Source: an uncultured Porphyromonadaceae bacterium (GTDB lineage: Bacteria > Bacteroidota > Bacteroidia > Bacteroidales > Muribaculaceae). From it: a stretch of DNA of 20,454 nt. This document shows positions 14,952 through 20,454 of the stretch, one piece after another. Positions within the stretch are counted from its first letter, which is position 1, and each line of letters begins with the position of its first letter. The position numbers and the translations under genes were made by a program. The DNA lies in contig CABRGT010000035.1 of the NCBI GenBank assembly GCA_902470475.1, forward strand, positions 1 to 20,454, written 5' to 3'. The notes beneath the pieces are model-generated. The model was not told the DNA's origin and searched no databases. It worked only from the letters and a program-made list of their open reading frames with translations.

Positions 14952-16907
14952 ATGAGACAATCTGTACTCAAACTGTTGCGGGTTCTGTCTGTCATCTGCG
15001 CCATCGTGACACCTCTCACCTCGGAAGCCCTGAGAATAGACAATACCCATTACCGTTTCTGCGTGATGGACGATGGGACCATTACTGATTATGCGACTCT
15101 TTCGGCATATAATTCCAACCAACTGCCGTCATTCGCAACCGCAAGATGGTCAGCATATAATGGTGTGGAACTGAAAACAGATGTAAATAATCTGACGTCG
15201 AACTATACCACAGACGTTCCGGCATTGATGACCCGAACATATTCAGGGAGTGATTGCAGCATCTATCATCGCTGGACTAAGGGCTATAACGGCGTAGGTT
15301 ATGACCAGACAACTCGTTTTTACATCATAGTTGACGCCCCATCCGGCATATCATTGACAGATGTACCTTCAAAGATGCTTATCGGAGAGAAAGAAACACT
15401 AAAGAAGAAACTTGAAGGCTCCTATACCAGCTTCTCTGGAAGTGGATATTTCGCATACGAATACTCTTCCTCGGCAAACGATGTCGTTTCTGTTTCGCAA
15501 GGGACGATAACGGCAAAACAAGTTGGCAAAGCGGTCATAACCGTAAAGGCTTATGCAAAGAACCTCAAATACGACGGTAGCTACTACATCGGATCAACAT
15601 CTGCCGAAATAGAGGTTGTCGACAATATGGATCCAGTTGATATAACTCTAAATCAACAGGAAATGGCTATTGATGTCGGAGAAGAAAAAACATTATCCGC
15701 ATCATTGACCCCAGAAGATGCACGGACAACCATTACATGGTCATCCTCAAATCCGGATATAGCCAGCGTCCAAGATGGAAAAATAAGGGGCATCAGCAGA
15801 GGCATAACTATAATTGAGGCCCGCACATCCAACGGCCTTTCGGCAAAGTGTTATCTTACCGTTTTAGGAGAGGAAGACTATAAACACGTATTGATTGACG
15901 AGCTTTATTATGATATTGACCGTCAGTCCGGAACGGCCACAGTCGTTCCGAAACTGACAGGAGAGGGAAACAACTCATACGTCTCAGGAAAAGTAATCAT
16001 TCCCGAAAGAATCAGTTTCTATAATAATGATTACACCGTTAATACAATTGGCAAACAGGCTTTCTACAATTGCAATATTTCCACCGCCGACATTCCTGCA
16101 TCAGTAACAAGAATCTGCAGTTCAGCATTTTCAGAAACGATGTTGGACGACATAGACTTACCCGACAACCTCATTGAAATCGGGGAAAAGGCTTTCGCCG
16201 GAAGTCGCATAGAATCCATCATTATAGGACCGAAAATTACTCAAATAGGGAATGGGGCTTTCAGTAATTGTGAACAGTTACGTGCCATATATATAGACGA
16301 CGGCAATGTGCATTTTACTATTTATGAAAATTGCCTATATAATGCCACAAAGACAATTTTATTCTATATGCCCGTAAATATCTCGTCCGTCAAATTATAT
16401 GACGGACTCAAGACTATAAACGGATACGCTTGCCCAGACAATTCATATATTCAGGAGATCGTATTTCCAGAGCAATTAACAAATATAGGTGAAGGTGCAT
16501 TTCAGAATTGTAATAAACTTACATCAATCATCCTGCCGGAAACGATTATCGGTATAGAGCAGAACGCTTTCAGCGGTTGTACAACGTTGACATCAATAGT
16601 TGTAGATGCCTTGAAACCGCCCTTTGTCACTGAAAATTCATTTGATAATTATAATGCCGTTCTGGTTGTTCCCAAAGGCCGTGTAGCAACATATCAAAAA
16701 CATGAAATCTGGGGAAAATTCAAAAAAATAACCGATGAGGAACAAAACGGAATAGATTCTATATTAATTGACTCCGACTCGAAAGACCGCTATACAATAT
16801 TCAATATGCCAGGAATCCTTATCAAAGCAAACGCAACGCAAGCAGAATGGGATTCGTTGCCGGCCGGCATATATATTGTCAATGGCAAAAAGGTCGAAAA
16901 AAAATAA
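14952..16907 (+). CDS. BspA-like surface protein with Ig-like and leucine-rich repeats
   Basis: A 651-residue secreted protein. I start it at the ATG at 14952, whose product begins with a signal peptide (residues 1 to about 26). An in-frame ATG 44 codons earlier would bury that signal inside the leader. Residues 27-130 are unrecognised. Two bacterial Ig-like group 2 domains follow (about 135-205 and 228-304, the latter with TLSASLTPEDA and ITWSSSNPDIASV). TpLRR/LRR_5 repeats at about 345-590 show the IGxxAFxNC pattern (IGKQAFYNC, IGNGAFSNC, IGEGAFQNC). Residues 599-651 resemble type IX secretion C-terminal sorting domains (YTIFNMPG, LPAGIYIVNGKKV). Such proteins act as adhesins. The gene is AT-rich compared with the upstream operons, suggesting transfer. 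Confidence 0.88.
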   Translation: MRQSVLKLLRVLSVICAIVTPLTSEALRIDNTHYRFCVMDDGTITDYATLSAYNSNQLPSFATARWSAYNGVELKTDVNNLTSNYTTDVPALMTRTYSGSDCSIYHRWTKGYNGVGYDQTTRFYIIVDAPSGISLTDVPSKMLIGEKETLKKKLEGSYTSFSGSGYFAYEYSSSANDVVSVSQGTITAKQVGKAVITVKAYAKNLKYDGSYYIGSTSAEIEVVDNMDPVDITLNQQEMAIDVGEEKTLSASLTPEDARTTITWSSSNPDIASVQDGKIRGISRGITIIEARTSNGLSAKCYLTVLGEEDYKHVLIDELYYDIDRQSGTATVVPKLTGEGNNSYVSGKVIIPERISFYNNDYTVNTIGKQAFYNCNISTADIPASVTRICSSAFSETMLDDIDLPDNLIEIGEKAFAGSRIESIIIGPKITQIGNGAFSNCEQLRAIYIDDGNVHFTIYENCLYNATKTILFYMPVNISSVKLYDGLKTINGYACPDNSYIQEIVFPEQLTNIGEGAFQNCNKLTSIILPETIIGIEQNAFSGCTTLTSIVVDALKPPFVTENSFDNYNAVLVVPKGRVATYQKHEIWGKFKKITDEEQNGIDSILIDSDSKDRYTIFNMPGILIKANATQAEWDSLPAGIYIVNGKKVEKK

Positions 16908-16940
16908 TATCTGAATTATAATCTGTTTGCTTAAGAGCAT

Positions 16941-16985
16941 AAAACAAGAGATAGACGCTGATCATATGCGTTTATCTCTTGTTTT
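16941..16985 (+). terminator. Palindromic terminator H1 after the LRR gene
   Basis: An 18-bp stem (16941-16958 with 16968-16985) has a single G-T wobble and a 9-nt loop. The A-run at the left and the T-run at the right make it potentially bidirectional. It is homologous to the hairpin at 20403-20445. Confidence 0.85.
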
Positions 16986-17084
16986 CATATTCGCTTGCCC
17001 GTGACATCAATTCCCGTCGATAACTGATATCAGAAACCCTCTTTAACAACACACTGCTCATCAATACAATATAATGGTCATTTA

Positions 17085-17169
17085 AAATTTTCCAAGGTAA
17101 TAATCGGGGCAAAATTGAAATTTTCCAAACAAATAATTTGTGTGTTTTTTGAAATTTTCCAAGGTAATA
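17085..17169. repeat. Repeat array A (units P-Q-P')
   Basis: Three direct units begin with AAATTTTCCAA. P (17085-17117) continues GGTAATAATCGGGGC. Q (17118-17151) continues ACAAATAATTTGTGTG and includes the palindrome CAAATAATTTG. P' (17152-17169) is a shortened P. Units are 33-34 bp apart. The 85 bp recur at 20315-20400 in the same orientation with one substitution and one extra T. The rest of 16908-17224 holds H1, this array, a minus-strand terminator and about 100 AT-rich bases in which I see no gene. Confidence 0.85.
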
Positions 17170-17170
17170 A

Positions 17171-17205
17171 CGAAAAGCGGACGACCCGCTTTGGGCCGCC
17201 CGCTT
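17171..17205 (-). terminator. Minus-strand terminator of the truncated gene fragment
   Basis: A 13-bp stem with two G-T wobbles (17175-17187 with 17193-17205) and a 5-nt loop is followed, on the minus strand only, by TTTTCGTT. It lies 20 bases past the stop of the minus-strand fragment at 17225 and abuts repeat array A. Confidence 0.75.
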
Positions 17206-17224
17206 CGGGGATAGAAATGAAACG

Positions 17225-17287
17225 TTATTGGACGTTGGAGAAGATTACTATGCGGTTCCAGTTGTTGACATCGTAGGGCTGTACTTC
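17225..17287 (-). pseudogene. C-terminal fragment of an unidentified minus-strand gene
   Basis: Reading the minus strand, about 20 codons end at TAA (17225-17227) with a convincing protein-like tail, DVNNWNRIVIFSNVQ. A proper terminator follows immediately at 17171-17205. To the right, sequence matching the S41 peptidase begins at about 17285, so the rest of this gene is missing. The tail is too short to assign a family. The combination of stop, spacing and strand-specific terminator is what makes it credible. Confidence 0.5.
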
Positions 17288-17687
17288 CGAGCCCTACGCC
17301 TACTATTTCGAACCCGCGGCCGGCCGCGTGACATGGCTGAAGCCCGTGGTCGTACTGACCAACCGCAGCATCTTCAGCGCGGCCAACAATTTCGCCTCGT
17401 CCATGCATTCGCTTGCCGACGTGGCCCTGGCGGGCGACCGCACCGGCGGCGGCTCGGGCATACCGTTCAACTCCGAGATCCCCTGCGGCTGGGCCGTCCG
17501 CTTCTCGGCCTCACCGGTCTACGACGCGCAGATGCGTACCACCGAGCAGGGCATAGCCCCCGACCTGAAAGTCGACCTCGACCCCGAGCTCGCCCTCAAA
17601 GGCACCGACACCATGCTCGAAGCCGCCATCGACCGCGCCCTCTCCATGTCCGCCTCCCCCGACAATCACCTCACCTCCCGCCGCTGA
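17283..17687 (+). pseudogene. Truncated second S41 peptidase (C-terminal third only)
   Basis: In frame from about 17283 to the TGA at 17685-17687, the product aligns without gaps to residues 218-349 of the complete S41 protein at 13421-14470. I count 17 differences in 132 residues. The serine region TNRSIFSAANNF and GDRTGGGSG loop remain. The signal peptide, lipobox, N-terminal domain and DIRDNGGG motif are gone. A TAG in the same frame at 17274-17276 closes it upstream. A GTG at 17328 could open 119 codons, but there is no sign of a working start. It is GC-rich like the core operons, unlike its present neighbours. Confidence 0.88.
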
Positions 17688-17714
17688 CCGAAAGTACAAA
17701 GGCTCGTAGAAATA

Positions 17715-18860
17715 TCAGTTGGTTTTCGTGTTTGTCCGCATTGCTAAAGTGATTGCCTCACCTACTAATGCAATGTCGGTAAGAAGATAATGCCGTCTGT
17801 TGCCCCACGAGACTGTACACCCAGCTATTTCCGCTGTTTTCAGTAATTTGTCTCGAAAATCCTTATCAGCAAAATATGTGGCACTTCCTATTGCAAAGGC
17901 TGTTCCACTGGGACTAAGATTAAAGATCACCGGGCCGGCATCTACATCCAAACAAAACAAGCAAAAATGGTTGTGATACTCCTTAATGCCTGAAGCCGGG
18001 AAAGTTTGGCAAAAGTAGTATTTCAGCCGTTCATACTGCTCTTTGGCGAACTTATCATCTATCTTTGTAAGATAATAGCAGTTAAGCGCGGCATAAGAAC
18101 CTTTTACCGGACCTTCAACTTTTCCACTTTCGTCAAGAAATGAACAAAGAAGCCCTGTTCCATCATCAATCCACTCTGACTTTGCCCGATTTATCCAACT
18201 CTCTACCAATGATGAATATTTACCATCGTTGATCCGGGCATATTCCGACATTGCTACTATAGCCACCAGCATATCAGGAACATAAACATGCTCTTCAGGA
18301 TATGTAGGCAGATTCATAATCTGCGATAGGAGAATGCGGCGATTCATAGCTTCACAGATCGAGTCATGTAAATGACTATATCTGCTATCTCCACTAATAC
18401 TCCTATAGTTACCAATCATCCATGCAAGATGACTTAGGTAAGAAATATGGCTTTTATTCCCATCCAAAGACTCAAGAGGATCCTCACCCCAGCGCAATGT
18501 ATCATATGATCGTAGTTCCGGAGACATGACGATCTGAATAAGGCTGTCAATCATCATGATAGCATAATCTTTAGTTTTTGGATAAAGATATGCCATATTA
18601 GTCAATGCCTCTGTGAACATTGAACAGGTATAAAGAGCCCATTCACCCTGAAACTGCAATCCGATACATCCAGGCATTTTACGCAACAATTGCTCGGGAT
18701 CAACGACGACTTCCTCTATAAGATAATTCCTCCGTTGAAGCAAATCATTCTTTTCTTCTTTCAAGGTTCCAAAGTTCCAACAGGACCAAGACACCCACAA
18801 CGCTTTGAATAACAGCAATGACAAGATTACTGTAAACAAACCTTTATAATGGATTTTCAT
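17715..18860 (-). CDS. Membrane-anchored helical protein of unknown function
   Basis: A 381-residue protein not recognised with confidence. Residues 8-27 form one hydrophobic anchor, leaving most of the chain outside or in the periplasm. The remainder is mostly helical with regularly spaced conserved-looking blocks: GEWALYTCSMFTEAL (72-86), RWGEDPLESLDGNKSH (123-138), SGDSRYSHLHDSI, EEHVYVPDMLVAIVAM and DAGPVIFNLSPSGTAFAIGSA (307-327). The pattern suggests an alpha/alpha-toroid fold, as in linalool dehydratase-like proteins or glycan-acting enzymes, but this is only inference. Its start lies 17 bases inside the end of the ATPase gene, so it is translated from the same message. No terminator is visible before the converging S41 remnant, whose stop is 27 bases away. 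Confidence 0.75.
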   Translation of the reverse strand: MKIHYKGLFTVILSLLLFKALWVSWSCWNFGTLKEEKNDLLQRRNYLIEEVVVDPEQLLRKMPGCIGLQFQGEWALYTCSMFTEALTNMAYLYPKTKDYAIMMIDSLIQIVMSPELRSYDTLRWGEDPLESLDGNKSHISYLSHLAWMIGNYRSISGDSRYSHLHDSICEAMNRRILLSQIMNLPTYPEEHVYVPDMLVAIVAMSEYARINDGKYSSLVESWINRAKSEWIDDGTGLLCSFLDESGKVEGPVKGSYAALNCYYLTKIDDKFAKEQYERLKYYFCQTFPASGIKEYHNHFCLFCLDVDAGPVIFNLSPSGTAFAIGSATYFADKDFRDKLLKTAEIAGCTVSWGNRRHYLLTDIALVGEAITLAMRTNTKTN

Positions 18861-20244
18861 TTTTTGTTTTCTGCAGGATGCTGTCCATTTGGGAGACGGC
18901 GTAGGCAGGGCAGATGTCTACATGCCTTAGTTCTGAATTGGCCTCGCGGTCTTCGTAATCGAAGTGTCCGAAGTTCTCCATAGAGCATCTGACAGCATTC
19001 CCGAGTTTCTTTTCACGCATGAACAGCCACAGACTTTTCATGCCGCCCTGTCGGTCGGCCTTCACCTCTACGGGGACAATGGTCTGCTGATAAGCGGTTA
19101 TGTAATCGACCTCTGCCTGCGAATTTTTCGCCATCCGTACCCAGTAAAATAGATCGTGCCTGATATTCGGGCTTTTATATTTCTGCATTTCAAGACCTGC
19201 TATCAACTCCACCACAGGTCCTTTATTAACCAGATCTGCGGCGCTTGCTGTCAATATATGTGTCGTCATTTCCGAAACATCGCCCAACGACATATTAAGC
19301 AATCGCAGCAACAGTCCGGGATCGAGCAGGAGCATTTTTTGATACGACATATCGGCCTCGCTTCCCAACGGCAGTCCGTTAGCATCAGTATGCGTAACAG
19401 GTATAAGAATGCCTGCCAACACAAGCAGTTCAACAGCTTTTTTTACTTCAGCAGTCTTATAGTCTAATCCGACCTTTGAATAAACAAACTTTTTGGTCGC
19501 CTGCACAGCAGCACTTCTCAAAGTCTGCCGCAGCAATATCGGGTCGACTCTTTTCTTATATTTCGGGAAATCATCTTCATACGTAACGACTATATCGTCC
19601 TGAACTTCCTGACACCGCACATAATCGTGATGCTCGACCCACGTACTTACAGCCTCGGGCATGCCCCCGACCAGCATGTAAGTACGGAACAGCTCCACCA
19701 GCCTGCCGTGCAGAGGTTCGGGCAATGGACTTTCAGCTGAAGCTCTGTCGCGTACCTCCATCAGCAGCGCTTCACCGTTAGCTAATAGGAACTCATCGAA
19801 CGACATGGGATACATGAACATCGAATGTATGCGTCCGACTCCGTAGGTGGGTAATTCACTCAAAGCAAATTCCAGAAGCGATCCGGCAGCAATCACATGA
19901 AGCTCAGGCATATCCTCCTTAAAAAAACGGAGCGCCATGATGGCATTGGGACACTCCTGTATCTCATCAAGAAACAGAAGTGTCGAGCCCGGACTGATTG
20001 ACGTTCCATACATTGCCGACAGTTGCGGCACAATCCGCTTCACATCAAGGTCATCGGTAAAAAGAGCACTATATGCGGGCTGCTTTTCAAAATTTATCTC
20101 TACGAAATTCTTGAATCGCTTGGATAGCTCCCTGACAGCCGTCGATTTACCTACCTGCCGCGCACCGCGCAGCAACAGTGGCTTATGAATGTCTCTTTCA
20201 GCCCACTCAACAAGATATTTATCGATATGCCTTTTGCAATACAT
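18844..20244 (-). CDS. AAA family ATPase with DUF4143 nuclease-like C-terminus
   Basis: A 466-residue cytoplasmic protein of the AAA_14/DUF4143 type. Walker A is GARQVGKST (residues 27-35), Walker B is LLFLDEIQECP with D93-E94, and VIAAGSLLEFAL (117-128) is the sensor region. The C-terminal DUF4143 part ends in a PD-(D/E)xK-like core, with AEVDYI (D380) and VPVEVK (E393-x-K395), so a restriction-endonuclease-like fold is likely. Such ATPases are abundant and patchily distributed in Bacteroidota, and their role is not established. It starts at the ATG at 20244 just below a consensus promoter, and its 3' end overlaps the membrane-protein gene. Confidence 0.9.
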   Translation of the reverse strand: MYCKRHIDKYLVEWAERDIHKPLLLRGARQVGKSTAVRELSKRFKNFVEINFEKQPAYSALFTDDLDVKRIVPQLSAMYGTSISPGSTLLFLDEIQECPNAIMALRFFKEDMPELHVIAAGSLLEFALSELPTYGVGRIHSMFMYPMSFDEFLLANGEALLMEVRDRASAESPLPEPLHGRLVELFRTYMLVGGMPEAVSTWVEHHDYVRCQEVQDDIVVTYEDDFPKYKKRVDPILLRQTLRSAAVQATKKFVYSKVGLDYKTAEVKKAVELLVLAGILIPVTHTDANGLPLGSEADMSYQKMLLLDPGLLLRLLNMSLGDVSEMTTHILTASAADLVNKGPVVELIAGLEMQKYKSPNIRHDLFYWVRMAKNSQAEVDYITAYQQTIVPVEVKADRQGGMKSLWLFMREKKLGNAVRCSMENFGHFDYEDREANSELRHVDICPAYAVSQMDSILQKTKNENPL

Positions 20245-20265
20245 ATATTAATGATTTTCAATGCG

Positions 20266-20297
20266 CAAAGATAAGCAATAAAAATTTTCCAAACAAA
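20266..20297 (-). promoter_or_regulatory. Promoter of the ATPase operon, with its -33 box in a repeat unit
   Basis: On the minus strand, the -7 box TATCTTTG (20266-20273) lies 20 bp from the -33 box TTTG (20294-20297). The -33 box is part of the Q repeat unit at 20281-20314. The leader to the ATG at 20244 is about 15 nt. Array A has no TAnnTTTG at the equivalent position. Confidence 0.7.
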
Positions 20298-20400
20298 TAA
20301 TTTGTGTGTTTTTGAAATTTTCCAAGGTAATAATCGGGGCAAAATTGGAATTTTCCAAACAAATAATTTGTGTGTTTTTTTGAAATTTTCCAAGGTAATA
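20281..20400. repeat. Repeat array B (units Q-P-Q-P')
   Basis: Four direct units sharing AAATTTTCCAA lie 33-35 bp apart: Q (20281-20314), P (from 20315), Q, and a short P' ending at 20400. Positions 20315-20400 match array A with one substitution and one extra T in a T-run. Minus-strand translation gives repeated THKLFVWK and YLGKF-like words, but in different frames in the two arrays, so conservation is at the DNA level. Confidence 0.85.
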
Positions 20401-20402
20401 TC

Positions 20403-20445
20403 GAGTAGGAGGTAAACACTAATCGCAGGTGTTTATCTCCTGCTT
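20403..20445 (+). terminator. Palindromic hairpin H2, homologous to H1
   Basis: A 13-bp core stem, AGGAGGTAAACAC (20407-20419) with GTGTTTATCTCCT (20429-20441), has one wobble and a 9-nt loop, extends by four weaker pairs and is followed by a short T-rich stretch. Its orientation and loop length match H1. No plus-strand gene in the window lies directly before it, so its role here is unclear. Confidence 0.6.
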
Positions 20446-20454
20446 TCGTGTTTA

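Noticed and set aside
16972..17084. Minus-strand open frame of about 37 codons between array A and H1
   Set aside because: It is short, has no start signal, and ends inside the H1 hairpin. It is probably chance.
17228..17752. Plus-strand 174-codon frame over the S41 remnant
   Set aside because: It is a shifted shadow rich in Arg/Pro/His. The neighbouring frame aligns gap-free to the complete S41 protein.
17715..20244. ATPase plus membrane protein as a toxin-antitoxin pair
   Set aside because: Both proteins are large, and neither shows a known toxin or antitoxin domain.
20151..20393. Minus-strand 80-codon frame across array B as a small repetitive protein
   Set aside because: The same DNA in array A is read in another frame by a similar-looking product. 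Unit lengths of 33 and 34 bp break the frame, so the repetition is in the DNA.
17085..20400. Repeat arrays as a CRISPR
   Set aside because: Units of about 33 bp follow one another directly and alternate between two fixed sequences. There are no unique spacers and no cas genes.
14471..20454. Insertion sequence or integrase-driven element
   Set aside because: No transposase, integrase or tRNA gene is visible, and the arrays are direct rather than terminal inverted repeats.

Overview
The window looks like a chromosome segment of a gut Bacteroidales bacterium, most likely Muribaculaceae or a close relative. Reasons are the promoters, which match the Bacteroidota form (TAnnTTTG at -7, TTTG near -33, 19-20 bp apart), and the gene content: DUF5106, DUF151+UVR, DUF3316-like, DUF6591-like lipoprotein, BspA-type LRR and AAA/DUF4143. 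The first 14.4 kb are GC-rich with GC-ending codons. From about 14.5 kb the DNA is visibly AT-richer and mosaic.

Region 1 (1-6622, + strand). The tail of an unidentified gene and its terminator are followed by a tightly packed seven-gene operon: thioredoxin-like DUF5106 lipoprotein, mnmA, bifunctional-nuclease/UVR protein, NupG-type nucleoside transporter, rsmE, kdsA and a small lipoprotein. Several genes overlap by 1-16 bases, and a strong hairpin ends the operon. Region 2 (6690-9546, - strand) is a GH18 glycosidase, a PHP-type tyrosine phosphatase and a GNAT-like acyltransferase. The GH18 gene and the phosphatase each have a recognisable promoter. Region 3 (9677-14470, + strand), divergent from the GH18 gene, is a topoisomerase IV subunit A, a DUF3316-like envelope protein and an S41 lipoprotein peptidase.

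Region 4 (14471-20454) is an accessory, rearranged island. An AT-rich BspA-like surface LRR protein has its own promoter, tandem 11-bp repeats and a roughly 350-nt structured leader. It is followed by a palindromic terminator, a repeat array, and a junction where the last 20-odd codons of a minus-strand gene are fused to the last 133 codons of a second S41 peptidase. After that comes a minus-strand two-gene operon: an AAA/DUF4143 ATPase with a nuclease-like C-terminus, translationally overlapping an unrecognised membrane-anchored protein. Upstream of the ATPase lies a second copy of the repeat array, whose last unit supplies the -33 box of the ATPase promoter. The window ends with a second hairpin homologous to the one after the LRR gene, with compensatory base changes.

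The most novel material is in region 4: the 33-34 bp two-unit repeat arrays, the ATPase plus membrane-protein pair, the structured leader and the double-truncation junction. No experimental function can be assigned to these from sequence alone.
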